A DNA stretch of 64,000 bases from positions 62,001 to 126,000 of the forward strand of contig JAFZZI010000007.1 of assembly GCA_017615835.1 (NCBI GenBank), given 5' to 3'. This stretch comes from Bacteroidaceae bacterium (lineage in GTDB: Bacteria; Bacteroidota; Bacteroidia; Bacteroidales; Bacteroidaceae). Both the position numbers and the translations under genes were made by a program. This document shows, one piece after another, positions 27,057-35,550 of this stretch (position 1 is the stretch's first letter; every line of letters starts with the position of its first letter). The notes under the pieces are model-generated. The model had not been told where the DNA came from, ran no database searches, and worked only from the letters and a program-made list of their open reading frames with translations.

Positions 27057-27927
27057 CGAGAAAAAAAGCAAAAGACGCAAGATAGACCTGCTTTTCATCA
27101 CAGCCACAATCAGCACCTCGCTTGTGCTGCTGCTTATTGGCATGATATCCTTCCTGCTGCTTTCGGCAGGCAAGTTCTCCACAGAACTGCGCGAAGGGAT
27201 GACAATCGAAGTAGTATTAAAGAACGACCTTGAAATGAGCGACGCCAACAAACTTCGTGCAAAACTCTCAAAAGCTGCATATACAAGAGAATGTTTATAC
27301 ACTTCGAGAGATGAAGCACTGAAAGAGATGAGCAGGGAGATGGGAGTTGACCCTTCCGAGTTCCTGCAATACAACCCTTTCTATGCATCCCTCAATCTGA
27401 AACTGAAATCAGAATACGCAAACCATGACAGTCTCAGCCTTATTCTACCACAGATAAAGGCCAATCCCGAGGTTGAAGAGCTTAACTATCAGCGCGAGCT
27501 ACTGGATGCCGTAAACGACAACATACGCAAGGTTTCAGTTGTTCTGCTGGTGCTCACAATGATTCTGACACTCATTTCCGTGACACTTATCAACAATACG
27601 ATCAAGCTTACCATCTATTCGCAGAGGTTTATCCTATACTCCATGAAGCTTGTGGGGGCCAGATGGTCTTTTATCCGCAGGCCATTTATAAGACGCAATC
27701 TCTGGATAGGACTCGCAGCAGCCGCACTGGCCTGCCTCACGATCTGGGGACTCCTCAAAGTCGGAGTAAAATATGAGCCAGGCCTGACAGCCCTGCTTGA
27801 CAGGAACATGATGATTCCGGTATTCGTCGTGATTGTTGCAATGGGACTTCTGATAACATGGCTTTGCGCTCTGAGCTCTGTCAACAGATTCCTCAGAATG
27901 AAATCCGGTGAACTATATTACGTATAA
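27046..27927 (+). CDS. ftsX: Cell division protein FtsX
   Basis: FtsX forms the FtsEX ABC-type complex that controls septal murein hydrolases. The roughly 293-aa protein has a charged start (KPDEKKSKRRK), a first membrane helix (LLFITATISTSLVLLLIGMI), a periplasmic loop, and three C-terminal helices (VVLLVLTMILTLISVTLI and two later). An ATG at 27022 is an alternative start with a larger overlap with the methyltransferase. ftsE is not adjacent. The gene leads the conserved ftsX-DUF3098-uppP-truB-queA group. The EnvC-like protein near 42 kb could be its partner. Confidence 0.92.
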   Translation: MKPDEKKSKRRKIDLLFITATISTSLVLLLIGMISFLLLSAGKFSTELREGMTIEVVLKNDLEMSDANKLRAKLSKAAYTRECLYTSRDEALKEMSREMGVDPSEFLQYNPFYASLNLKLKSEYANHDSLSLILPQIKANPEVEELNYQRELLDAVNDNIRKVSVVLLVLTMILTLISVTLINNTIKLTIYSQRFILYSMKLVGARWSFIRRPFIRRNLWIGLAAAALACLTIWGLLKVGVKYEPGLTALLDRNMMIPVFVVIVAMGLLITWLCALSSVNRFLRMKSGELYYV

Positions 27928-27942
27928 TAGCTGTCAACACAT

Positions 27943-28200
27943 ATGGAAAAAAAGAACTACGCTTTCGGCAAAACCAACTACATTCTCATTGCAGTAGGTT
28001 TTCTGCTCATTATTTCGGGATTCCTGCTCATGACAGGTAAAAACTGTACCTACGAGTCTTTCGAGCCTGACATCTTCAGTGTACGCCGCATCAAAGTGGC
28101 TCCCATTGTATGTCTGGCTGGTTTCATAACAATGATATGCGCCATAGCCTACAAGCCACGCAACAAGTCTGAAAATGCAGATAACCATGAATTGGATTGA
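27943..28200 (+). CDS. DUF3098 membrane protein
   Basis: The 85-aa protein has two membrane helices: one around residues 10-30 ([19 protein letters not shown]) and one near 50-70 ([16 protein letters not shown]). Between them is the DUF3098-typical [15 protein letters not shown]. In Bacteroidetes it always sits between ftsX and uppP, which suggests an envelope or division role, but no function is known. Its end overlaps the uppP start by 14 bases. Confidence 0.88.
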   Translation: MEKKNYAFGKTNYILIAVGFLLIISGFLLMTGKNCTYESFEPDIFSVRRIKVAPIVCLAGFITMICAIAYKPRNKSENADNHELD

Positions 28201-29005
28201 ATCACTTCTGCTCGGTCTGATTCAGGGACTGACCGAGTATCTGCCAATAAGCAGCAGCGGACACCTGGCAATAGCCTCTGCACTTTTCGGAGTAGATCCC
28301 GAGCAAAATCTGTCGTACACCATACTTGTCCACATAGCAACTGTATTGAGTACAATTGTGATACTTTGGAGGGAGATAGTCTGGATATTCAAGGACATCT
28401 TCACTAAACAAACATGGAATAACTACAACGGTCTGAACCGCGGGACCAGATATGCCATCAACATATTGATTTCGATGATTCCAGTTGCTATTGTAGGATT
28501 TTTCTTTAAGGATAAAGTCGAAGAAATATTCGGTTCAGGCCTGACAATTGTGGGTATCATGCTGTTGGCAACATCCCTTCTTCTGGCTTTCTCCTATTAT
28601 GCAAAACCACGTCAAAGAGAGGATATTTCCGGCTGGCACGCCTTCGTCATAGGCATAGCCCAAGCAATAGCAGTCATGCCTGGTCTGTCCAGATCAGGCT
28701 CAACCATCGCAACCGGACTCCTATTGGGCAATAAGAAAGAAAGCCTTGCACAATTCTCTTTCCTTATGGTTATACCTCCCATACTGGGCGAGGCACTACT
28801 AGATGCTAAAGAACTGCTTGGAGCAGGAAGCGCCCAAGTCGCAAATTCCACCCCGATAGGAGTTCTGCTAATAGGTTTTCTGGCAGCCTTCCTAGCAGGA
28901 TGCGCTGCTTGCAAATGGATGATATCAATAGTACGGAAAGGCAAACTGATATGGTTCGCGCTGTATTGTGCAATTGCCGGAATACTCATACTTGTGCTTT
29001 TATAA
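28187..29005 (+). CDS. uppP: Undecaprenyl-diphosphate phosphatase
   Basis: UppP (BacA) dephosphorylates undecaprenyl diphosphate to recycle the lipid carrier for peptidoglycan and glycans. The product is 272 aa from ATG 28187, with E17 in [12 protein letters not shown] and the second signature [16 protein letters not shown]. It is hydrophobic throughout, with about eight membrane helices. The longer start at 28175 is unlikely because family members begin near MNWIES. Confidence 0.95.
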   Translation: MNWIESLLLGLIQGLTEYLPISSSGHLAIASALFGVDPEQNLSYTILVHIATVLSTIVILWREIVWIFKDIFTKQTWNNYNGLNRGTRYAINILISMIPVAIVGFFFKDKVEEIFGSGLTIVGIMLLATSLLLAFSYYAKPRQREDISGWHAFVIGIAQAIAVMPGLSRSGSTIATGLLLGNKKESLAQFSFLMVIPPILGEALLDAKELLGAGSAQVANSTPIGVLLIGFLAAFLAGCAACKWMISIVRKGKLIWFALYCAIAGILILVLL

Positions 29006-29015
29006 CTGCAAGACA

Positions 29016-29729
29016 ATGGATTTCAAGGCAGGCGAAGTTCTCTGTTTCGACAAGCCGTACGGATACACCTCGTTCTACATCGTAGGCCGCGTGCGCTGGC
29101 ATCTCTGCCGGAAACTTGGAGTAACAAAACTCAAAGTCGGACATGCAGGGACACTTGATCCGCTTGCAACAGGAGTACTGATAATATGTACCGGCAAGGC
29201 TACAAAACGCATCGTGGAACTACAGTCAGGCACCAAAGAGTACATAGCCACAATCCGCCTTGGAGCCACAACGCCATCATTCGACCTTGAAAAACCGATT
29301 GACGCGACCTACCCCACCGGACACATAACCCGACAACTGGTCGAAGATGTTCTTAAACGCTTTGAAGGCACCATTGAGCAGATTCCTCCATCATTCTCGG
29401 CCTGTAAGGTAGATGGAAAAAGAGCCTACAAAATCGCTCGCAAAGGACACGAGGTGGAACTGAAGCCTAAAACTCTGCAGATTGACTGTATTGAAATGCT
29501 TAACTATAGCCTGCCCGACATAACGATACGCATAGTCTGTAGCAAAGGCACATATATTAGGGCCATGGCCCGTGACATTGGCCAGGCACTTGAAAGCGGT
29601 GGGCATCTGACAGCACTGAGACGATCCCGCGTCGGAGAAGTGAGGGTCGAAGATTGCATGAACCTTGATGATTTCCCAGAATGGCTTGACAGACAAGAAA
29701 TTACTGAAACACAAGAAAACGAACAATAA
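29016..29729 (+). CDS. truB: tRNA pseudouridine(55) synthase
   Basis: TruB isomerises U55 in the T-arm of tRNAs. From ATG 29016 the product is 237 aa, with the catalytic aspartate D48 in GHAGTLDPLATGVLI. Other signatures are KVDGKRAYKIARKG and IVCSKGTYIRAMARDIG. It is shorter than E. coli TruB because it lacks the PUA extension, as in other Bacteroidetes. Starts 10 bases after uppP. Confidence 0.95.
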   Translation: MDFKAGEVLCFDKPYGYTSFYIVGRVRWHLCRKLGVTKLKVGHAGTLDPLATGVLIICTGKATKRIVELQSGTKEYIATIRLGATTPSFDLEKPIDATYPTGHITRQLVEDVLKRFEGTIEQIPPSFSACKVDGKRAYKIARKGHEVELKPKTLQIDCIEMLNYSLPDITIRIVCSKGTYIRAMARDIGQALESGGHLTALRRSRVGEVRVEDCMNLDDFPEWLDRQEITETQENEQ

Positions 29730-29740
29730 CAACATAAGCA

Positions 29741-30790
29741 ATGAAACTATCGCAATTCAAATTCAAACTGCCCGAAGACAAAATCAGACTCTACCCGCCT
29801 GAAAACAGAGACGAAGCCAGACTAATGGTTGTACACAAAGCAACAGGCGACATCGAGCACCGTCTGTTCAAGGACATTCTAGACTATTTTGACGACAAGG
29901 ATGTCTTCGTGCTCAACGATACGAAAGTATTTCCTGCCCGAATGTACGGCAACAAGGAAAAAACAGGCGCTCAGATTGAAGTATTCCTGCTCAGGGAATT
30001 GAAAGAGGAGAACCTTCTATGGGACGTACAGGTCGATCCAGCCCGCAAAATCCGCATAGGCAACAAATTATATTTTGGCGAGGACAACTCAATGGTAGCC
30101 GAAGTCATAGACAATACCACTTCGCGCGGACGCGTACTGCGATTTCTCTATGACGGCCCGCATGATGAATTCAAGAAAGCCCTTTATGCTTTAGGCGAAG
30201 CCCCGCTGCCGACCTACATAAAGCGTAAGGTTGAACCAGAAGACAATGATCGTTTCCAGACAATCTTTGCAAGCAAAGAGGGTGCGGTAACAGCTCCTAT
30301 CTCGGGCATGCATTTCAGTCGCGAACTGCTGAAACGCATGGAAATAAAGGGAGTTGACCGTGCATTCATCACTATGCATTGCGGACTTGGCAATTTCCGC
30401 GATATCGACGTTGAAGACCTGACCAAGCACAAGATGGAGTCGGAGCAGATGTTTGTCACGGAAGAGTGCTGTGATATCGTAAACAAATGTAAGACAAAAG
30501 GTCACAAGGTCTGTGCCATAGGCAACACTGTGATGCGTGCTCTTGAGACAGTCGTCGGAACCAACGGCCTCATCACTCCTTTCGATGGTTGGACCAACAA
30601 GTTCATCTTTCCGCCCTATCAGTTCAGCGTTGCAGATGCACTTGTAAGTAACTTCCAGCTACCCTATACAACCCAACTCATGCAGAACTGCGCATACGGA
30701 GGATACAACACTGTTATGCATGCCTACAACATTGCTCTGAAGGAAGATTATTACTTCGGTTGCTATGGTGACGCAATGCTGATTATCTAA
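29741..30790 (+). CDS. queA: S-adenosylmethionine:tRNA ribosyltransferase-isomerase
   Basis: QueA transfers ribose from SAM to preQ1 in tRNA, a late step in queuosine synthesis. The 349-aa protein has FKFKLPEDKIRLYPPENRDEARLM, the VFVLNDTKVFPARM strand, APLPTYIKR, and GAVTAPISGMHFSRELL with FITMHCGLGNF. Length fits. It lies in the truB-queA-folK cluster, 11 bases after truB. Confidence 0.95.
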   Translation: MKLSQFKFKLPEDKIRLYPPENRDEARLMVVHKATGDIEHRLFKDILDYFDDKDVFVLNDTKVFPARMYGNKEKTGAQIEVFLLRELKEENLLWDVQVDPARKIRIGNKLYFGEDNSMVAEVIDNTTSRGRVLRFLYDGPHDEFKKALYALGEAPLPTYIKRKVEPEDNDRFQTIFASKEGAVTAPISGMHFSRELLKRMEIKGVDRAFITMHCGLGNFRDIDVEDLTKHKMESEQMFVTEECCDIVNKCKTKGHKVCAIGNTVMRALETVVGTNGLITPFDGWTNKFIFPPYQFSVADALVSNFQLPYTTQLMQNCAYGGYNTVMHAYNIALKEDYYFGCYGDAMLII

Positions 30791-30811
30791 GCAGAATAAT
30801 AATCCGACAAC

Positions 30812-31276
30812 GTGCTCTATCTCTCACTAGGAAGCAACCTGGCCGACAGAAAATATTATCTGTACAAGGCCTTCACTCTCATAAATGAGAATATCGGAAG
30901 CATCATTGCTTTCTCCGAGATCTTCGAAACTGAGCCTTGGGGGTTCGACAGCAGCAACAGATTTCTCAACCAGGCCATCGCAATAGATACTGATCTCCAG
31001 CCAATAGCCATCCTTGACAAGACCCAACAGATTGAAAAAGAACTGGGACGGAGTTCAAAAAGCACAAGAGGGAACTATGCCGACCGTATCATTGATATCG
31101 ACCTTATCATGTACAACGACATAGTTTTCAACTCGGCAAGGCTGAAACTGCCCCATCCGCTAGCACACGAGCGCAGGTTCGTGCTCGTCCCATTATCCCA
31201 GATTGCTCCCGAACTGACACATCCCCTTCTGGGTCTGACCGTTGCTGAAATGCTCCGTAATCTCGAAACCGACTGA
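30812..31276 (+). CDS. folK: HPPK folate biosynthesis enzyme
   Basis: 6-Hydroxymethyl-7,8-dihydropterin pyrophosphokinase of folate synthesis. The 154-aa protein starts LYLSLGSNLADRKYYL, has EIFETEPWGFDSSNRFLNQA, and the metal-binding YADRIIDIDLIMYN followed by LPHPLAHERRFVLVPL. The start codon is GTG at 30812. It ends the ftsX-to-folK group, 6 bases before a small ORF. Confidence 0.95.
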   Translation: MLYLSLGSNLADRKYYLYKAFTLINENIGSIIAFSEIFETEPWGFDSSNRFLNQAIAIDTDLQPIAILDKTQQIEKELGRSSKSTRGNYADRIIDIDLIMYNDIVFNSARLKLPHPLAHERRFVLVPLSQIAPELTHPLLGLTVAEMLRNLETD

Positions 31277-31282
31277 AAGCCC

Positions 31283-31405
31283 ATGGCAGACAACTATTTG
31301 GAGAAACATTACGAAGAGTATCTGCAACGCAAGGCTATCTGGGAGAAGACAAACAAGCACGCTCTCCCAAGACAGAAAACCTTGGAGAAGGACGGAGTGA
31401 AATAG
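31283..31405 (+). CDS. 40-residue basic/acidic small protein
   Basis: This ORF of 41 codons including the stop begins 6 bases after folK: ATG at 31283, TAG at 31403-31405. The translation starts MADNYLEKHYEEYLQR and is rich in Lys, Glu, Tyr and Trp, with a coding-like composition. I recall short proteins with a MADNYLE-like start in Bacteroides genomes, sometimes misnamed dehydrogenase. No function can be assigned. It ends 9 bases before the galE stop, which is convergent. Confidence 0.6.
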   Translation: MADNYLEKHYEEYLQRKAIWEKTNKHALPRQKTLEKDGVK

Positions 31406-31414
31406 AAGTCGGAC

Positions 31415-32437
31415 TTACTCCCCTTCAAATCCGTTTGGATTCTTCTTCTGCCAGTTCCACGAATCACGGCACATCTCCTCGATTCCGAACTGAGCTTTCC
31501 AACCAAGTTCTCTGTAGGCCTTGGCGGGATCGGAGTAGCATGTAGCTATGTCACCAGGGCGGCGTGGCTTTATGCTGTACGGGACAGTTACCCCATTTAC
31601 CCTCTGAAAAGTATTCACGATGTCAAGCACCGAATAGCCATGACCAGTCCCAAGATTATAAATAGCCAGGCCACATTTGCCTGTAATTGCCTTCAAGGCA
31701 CACACATGGCCTCGTGCCAAATCAACCACATGAATATAGTCGCGTACTCCTGTTCCGTCAGGAGTATCGTAATCTTTACCGAAAACCCCAAGTTCTTTCC
31801 TCTTTCCCACTGCAACCTGAGTTATGTAAGGCATCAGATTGTTTGGAATACCATTGGGATTCTCTCCTATCATACCGCTTTCATGCGCTCCAATAGGGTT
31901 GAAATAGCGCAGCAACACCACATTCCACTCAGGGTCTGACTTCTGAAGATCGGTCAGAACCTGCTCAAGCATACTCTTGGTCTGACCATACGGATTTGTG
32001 CACTCTCCTTTGGGACACTTCTCGGTAATAGGAATTACTGCAGGATTGCCATAGACCGTTGCTGACGATGAAAAGATTATATTTTTCACTCCGTGCCTGC
32101 GCATGGAATCAAGCAGCACCAGTGTACCGTTAATGTTGTTCTCGTAGTATTCCAAAGGTTTTGACACCGACTCGCCCACAGCCTTAAGACCTGCAAAGTG
32201 TATGCAGCAGTCAAAGTCGGGATGGGTGTCAAAAACACCGTCCAATCCTTTACTATCACGGATGTCAACCTTGAAGAAAGGAATCTTCGCACCTGTTATT
32301 AGACCAACCCTACGCAGTGATTCACTACTCGAGTTGCACAGATTGTCAATTACCACAGCCTCATGACCGGCCTTGTACAGTTCGATCAGAGTGTGCGAGC
32401 CTATATAGCCGGCTCCACCTGTAACAAGTATCTTCAT
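31415..32437 (-). CDS. galE: UDP-glucose 4-epimerase
   Basis: GalE interconverts UDP-glucose and UDP-galactose. The 340-aa SDR protein begins MKILVTGGAGYIGSHTLIEL, has the active-site YGQTKSMLE (Tyr-x-x-x-Lys) after IIFSSSATVYG, and LRYFNPIGAHESGMIGE. ATG 32437 lies 5 bases after the rfbA stop; the frame extends to a TTG that overlaps rfbA. Last gene of the upxY-type/rfbA/galE set. Confidence 0.95.
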   Translation of the reverse strand: MKILVTGGAGYIGSHTLIELYKAGHEAVVIDNLCNSSSESLRRVGLITGAKIPFFKVDIRDSKGLDGVFDTHPDFDCCIHFAGLKAVGESVSKPLEYYENNINGTLVLLDSMRRHGVKNIIFSSSATVYGNPAVIPITEKCPKGECTNPYGQTKSMLEQVLTDLQKSDPEWNVVLLRYFNPIGAHESGMIGENPNGIPNNLMPYITQVAVGKRKELGVFGKDYDTPDGTGVRDYIHVVDLARGHVCALKAITGKCGLAIYNLGTGHGYSVLDIVNTFQRVNGVTVPYSIKPRRPGDIATCYSDPAKAYRELGWKAQFGIEEMCRDSWNWQKKNPNGFEGE

Positions 32438-32442
32438 TGCTT

Positions 32443-33324
32443 TCAAATAAATCCGTCAGCCAGTTTCAGTAGATACTGGCCATATTGGTTCTTAATCATG
32501 GGAGTCGCTAGACAACGCAGTTTCTCCCTGTCAATCCAGCCGTTCTCAAGGGCAATACTCTCAAGGCAGGCTATCTTCAGACCTGTCCGCTTCTCAATGG
32601 TCTCGACAAAGATTGAAGCCTCGGCAAGGGAATCATGTGTACCTGTGTCGAGCCATGCGAAACCGCGCCCTAAAGTCTGCACTTTCAGTGAGCCATCCTC
32701 AAGAAACTTCTGGTTTACAGTAGTAATTTCAAGTTCACCTCGATCTGAAGGACTGATGTGCTTTGCCACATCTACAACCTTATTGGGATAGAAATACAGT
32801 CCCACTACAGCATAGTTCGACTTAGGTTTCGCTGGTTTCTCCTCTATTGACAGACAGTTTCCGTCGGCATCAAACTCGGCCACTCCATAACGCTCGGGAT
32901 CGTTCACCCAATAGCCGAAGACTGTTGCCTTTGAATCATTTTCAGCCGCATCCACAGCCTCACGCAACTTGCTGGTAAAGTGCGAGCCATAGAAAATATT
33001 ATCACCCAGCACCAGACAGACGCTATCGTTACCGACAAACGTATCGCCTATAATAAAAGCCTGTGCCAAGCCATCAGGACTAGGCTGCTCTGCATACGTG
33101 AACGACACACCATAATCAGAGCCGTCGCCCAACAGTCTCCTGAATCCGGGTAGATCCTGAGGAGTCGAAATAATGAGGATTTCGCGTATGCCGGCAAGCA
33201 TCAGCACAGATATTGGATAATAAACCATAGGTTTGTCATACACTGGCAACATCTGTTTGCTGACACCTTTGGTTATAGGGTAAAGACGGGTTCCGCTTCC
33301 TCCTGCAAGAACAATTCCCTTCAT
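32443..33324 (-). CDS. rfbA: Glucose-1-phosphate thymidylyltransferase
   Basis: RmlA/RfbA makes dTDP-glucose from glucose 1-phosphate and dTTP. The 293-aa protein shows [32 protein letters not shown], and GDNIFYG then [19 protein letters not shown]. rmlB, rmlC and rmlD are not in the window, so the rest of dTDP-rhamnose synthesis must be elsewhere. It lies between the UpxY-type gene and galE. Confidence 0.95.
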   Translation of the reverse strand: MKGIVLAGGSGTRLYPITKGVSKQMLPVYDKPMVYYPISVLMLAGIREILIISTPQDLPGFRRLLGDGSDYGVSFTYAEQPSPDGLAQAFIIGDTFVGNDSVCLVLGDNIFYGSHFTSKLREAVDAAENDSKATVFGYWVNDPERYGVAEFDADGNCLSIEEKPAKPKSNYAVVGLYFYPNKVVDVAKHISPSDRGELEITTVNQKFLEDGSLKVQTLGRGFAWLDTGTHDSLAEASIFVETIEKRTGLKIACLESIALENGWIDREKLRCLATPMIKNQYGQYLLKLADGFI

Positions 33325-33334
33325 TTCTGATTAT

Positions 33335-33859
33335 CTATTTAACTATTTCGATAAGACTCTTTTCAATCTCAAAGGTAAGTATTCCCAATTCGCTCATGTC
33401 AACCGCAATGACTTTCTTGCCATGTACTTCCACCAACTGGCACTTAAGTCCTCGAAGTGGACCGGAAACAATGACCACATAGTCACCCTTCTTGAACGAC
33501 GAAGTATTGAGCGACATATCCCCGTCAATATTGGTCACTGCGAAAATGAAGTCTGACATCTGCTTGTCCGGGATGATTATTGGAACGCTTGTTCCCCTCT
33601 TAGTCACGTATCCACGCAGATAGGTCAGAGTCTTAAGTGGCAGCAGCCTGTCCCTATGAGTAGTTCGAATGAACAACAGCCTCGGAATTACCAGTTTGTC
33701 TGTCACCTTATATCTGTCAGACCACCTACGCCTGGTCCTCTGTACCGGAAGATAATACTCAAATCCCATCGATTCCAACCCGGCAGCCGCCTTTTTCTCC
33801 ATAAAGGGCTTTACATTCAGCACGAACCAATGCAAAGATTTGTCCTCAGAGACCATCAT
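33335..33859 (-). CDS. UpxY-type NusG-like antiterminator
   Basis: The 174-aa protein has the NusG N-terminal domain of the UpxY class (HWFVLNVKPFMEKKAAAGLE, GFEYYLPVQRTRRRWSDR, PRLLFIRTTHRDRL) and a C-terminal KOW domain (KGDYVVIVSGPLRGLKCQLVEV). UpxY proteins prevent early termination of capsular polysaccharide operons in Bacteroides. Here the gene leads only rfbA and galE, with no UpxZ gene and no glycosyltransferase locus. Its predicted leader is short (about 15-20 bases). Confidence 0.85.
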   Translation of the reverse strand: MMVSEDKSLHWFVLNVKPFMEKKAAAGLESMGFEYYLPVQRTRRRWSDRYKVTDKLVIPRLLFIRTTHRDRLLPLKTLTYLRGYVTKRGTSVPIIIPDKQMSDFIFAVTNIDGDMSLNTSSFKKGDYVVIVSGPLRGLKCQLVEVHGKKVIAVDMSELGILTFEIEKSLIEIVK

Positions 33860-33878
33860 CCTGCTACTGTTGATTTAA

Positions 33879-33922
33879 TTGCAAACTTACGCAAAATGGC
33901 TGATATTTTTGTAAGTTTGCAA
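33879..33922. promoter_or_regulatory. Divergent promoters forming a 12-bp inverted repeat
   Basis: ttgcaaacttac (33879-33890) and gtaagtttgcaa (33911-33922) are perfect inverted repeats separated by 20 bases. On the minus strand the left arm contains TAAGTTTG (33889-33882), and on the plus strand the right arm contains TAAGTTTG (33912-33919). Both are exact -7 elements, one for the UpxY-type gene and one for the cyclophilin gene. Confidence 0.65.
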
Positions 33923-33947
33923 CGCAAAAAGAAAAAATGTCAAAGTG

Positions 33948-34790
33948 ATGAGAAAATATTTGTTACTACTTATAATTATGGCTACAGCGATGGGCTCCTG
34001 TGGAGCTAAGAACACATTCGGAGGGAACTCTCCAGAAGAACCGGAAACCGAGATCCTATTTAAAACCAGTATGGGCAACATCAAGGTGAAACTCTATAAT
34101 GACACTCCCGAACACCGCTTCAACTTCATACGGCTTGTAGAACAGAATTATTTTGACAGTATTCTGTTCCACCGTGTCATCCGCGACTTCATGATACAGG
34201 CTGGTGATCCCGAATCCAAGGGTGCCGGCAAGGATGTGCGTCTCGGAGCAGGCGGTCCCGGCTACACTATCAATGCCGAATTCGTCTATCCCAAGAGGTT
34301 CCACAAACGGGGAGCACTGAGCGCTGCTAGACAGTCAGACCAAGTTAATCCTCAGCGCAGATCATCCGGTTCGCAGTTCTATATCGTCACCGGCAAGAAA
34401 TACCGTGAAAACGAGCTCAGATCCATGGAAGCCCAGCTTGCGGAACAGGAACGTCAGGCAATTTTCGGTCAACTCTGCATCGAGAACCGAGACCTCATCG
34501 TCAAGCTTCAACAAGATAGGGACGAGGCTGGACTCAACCAGCTTCAGACAAAGCTGAACCAACAGCTTGATTCAATCGTAAAAAGTAAAGGCCCCTTCAA
34601 GTTCACAGACGAGCAGGTCAAAACCTACACTACAGAAGGTGGCACCCCGTTTCTTGACAACCAATATACCGTATTCGGTGAAGTCATCGAGGGTATGGAC
34701 GTCGTTGACAAGATACAGAAAACCCGCACTAACTCAGACGACCGTCCCATCGATGACGTAGTCATTTTCTCAGCTGAAGTAACCAAATAA
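33948..34790 (+). CDS. Cyclophilin-type peptidyl-prolyl isomerase lipoprotein
   Basis: The 280-aa protein has a lipoprotein signal ending in the lipobox ATAMGSC, so it is anchored in an envelope membrane. The cyclophilin domain shows FHRVIRDFMIQAGDP, SSGSQFYIVTG and FLDNQYTVFGEVIEG. A charged, helical insert of about 75 residues interrupts the domain between QFYIVTG and GGTPFLDNQ. It probably helps fold periplasmic or surface proteins. A GTG one codon upstream is an alternative start; ATG 33948 is preferred. Confidence 0.92.
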   Translation: MRKYLLLLIIMATAMGSCGAKNTFGGNSPEEPETEILFKTSMGNIKVKLYNDTPEHRFNFIRLVEQNYFDSILFHRVIRDFMIQAGDPESKGAGKDVRLGAGGPGYTINAEFVYPKRFHKRGALSAARQSDQVNPQRRSSGSQFYIVTGKKYRENELRSMEAQLAEQERQAIFGQLCIENRDLIVKLQQDRDEAGLNQLQTKLNQQLDSIVKSKGPFKFTDEQVKTYTTEGGTPFLDNQYTVFGEVIEGMDVVDKIQKTRTNSDDRPIDDVVIFSAEVTK

Positions 34791-34792
34791 GT

Positions 34793-35500
34793 CTAGTTCC
34801 CGAAATCAAGATAGGGAACAACCCTTTCCAAATCCCGCTCACCGAACTCTTCAAGCAGAGCCAGTTGTGCGGGATTCTTTATTGCTCCCTCGCGGCGGCG
34901 AAAATCTGTCAGAGCCTTAGCCATACGATAACTGATATAGGGATGACCGCTCAGCTGGTCAAGCGTGGATCGGTTAACCGAAATCTTTTTCACCCTAAAA
35001 GTATCGGCCACAACAAACCATTTAATGACACTGTCGGGCAGTCTGTTTATCTCAAGAAGCTGGCCAGTGCTGTAGAAGCCGCCAAGACGATCCCTATACT
35101 CCGTAATCCTGCATGCAAAATAACTCCCTATTCCCGGTACCATAACCAACTGAGCCGTATCGGCTTCATTAAGGTCCAGAACCGTGCCCTGCGGATACTT
35201 AACCCTGCGCCGATACAAAGGTTCCATATCGTTACGTCCTGCCTCCACGCCAACAGTTGTATTTCCGCTGCGAGGAGTTTCAGCTATCCTGCCGACAGGC
35301 TCCCGCTGCGTCTCACTCTTTGGGACATCCGCTGCGACAAACAACGCTGTGCTATCTCCCTGCAGCGCCTCCTCAAGATTTCCCAAAGGACTCCTTCGAG
35401 GGATACTCACCCGCAGAACAGCAGTTACAGCAATTACTAACACAAAAAAAGAGATAGCCCTACGGTCGGACTTGCTGAAATAGAAAAGGTCTTTCCACAT
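34793..35500 (-). CDS. Membrane-anchored helix-hairpin-helix protein
   Basis: From ATG 35500 the protein is 235 aa, with a membrane helix at about residues 17-35 and a Ser/Arg-rich linker. Two helix-hairpin-helix segments follow: LDLNEADTAQLVMVPGIGSYFACRI and ISVNRSTLDQLSGHPYISYRMAKAL, each ComEA-like (PF12836). Such domains bind DNA without sequence preference. A DNA-uptake or envelope-DNA role is possible but not shown. It is convergent with the cyclophilin gene, 2 bases away. Confidence 0.85.
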   Translation of the reverse strand: MWKDLFYFSKSDRRAISFFVLVIAVTAVLRVSIPRRSPLGNLEEALQGDSTALFVAADVPKSETQREPVGRIAETPRSGNTTVGVEAGRNDMEPLYRRRVKYPQGTVLDLNEADTAQLVMVPGIGSYFACRITEYRDRLGGFYSTGQLLEINRLPDSVIKWFVVADTFRVKKISVNRSTLDQLSGHPYISYRMAKALTDFRRREGAIKNPAQLALLEEFGERDLERVVPYLDFGN

Positions 35501-35526
35501 ATTAGAATCTATAACATGGTTTTTTG

Positions 35527-35534
35527 TAAATTTG
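35527..35534 (+). promoter_or_regulatory. -7 element of VanZ gene
   Basis: TAAATTTG matches TAnnTTTG, 16 bases before the ATG at 35551. No clear -33. Confidence 0.5.
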
Positions 35535-35550
35535 CACACTCAAATCTCAG

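Noticed and set aside
31415..33859. Capsular polysaccharide locus
   Set aside because: Only rfbA and galE accompany the UpxY-type gene; no flippase, polymerase or glycosyltransferase is present.
34865..35440. 191-codon plus-strand open frame
   Set aside because: Antisense shadow of the helix-hairpin-helix gene.
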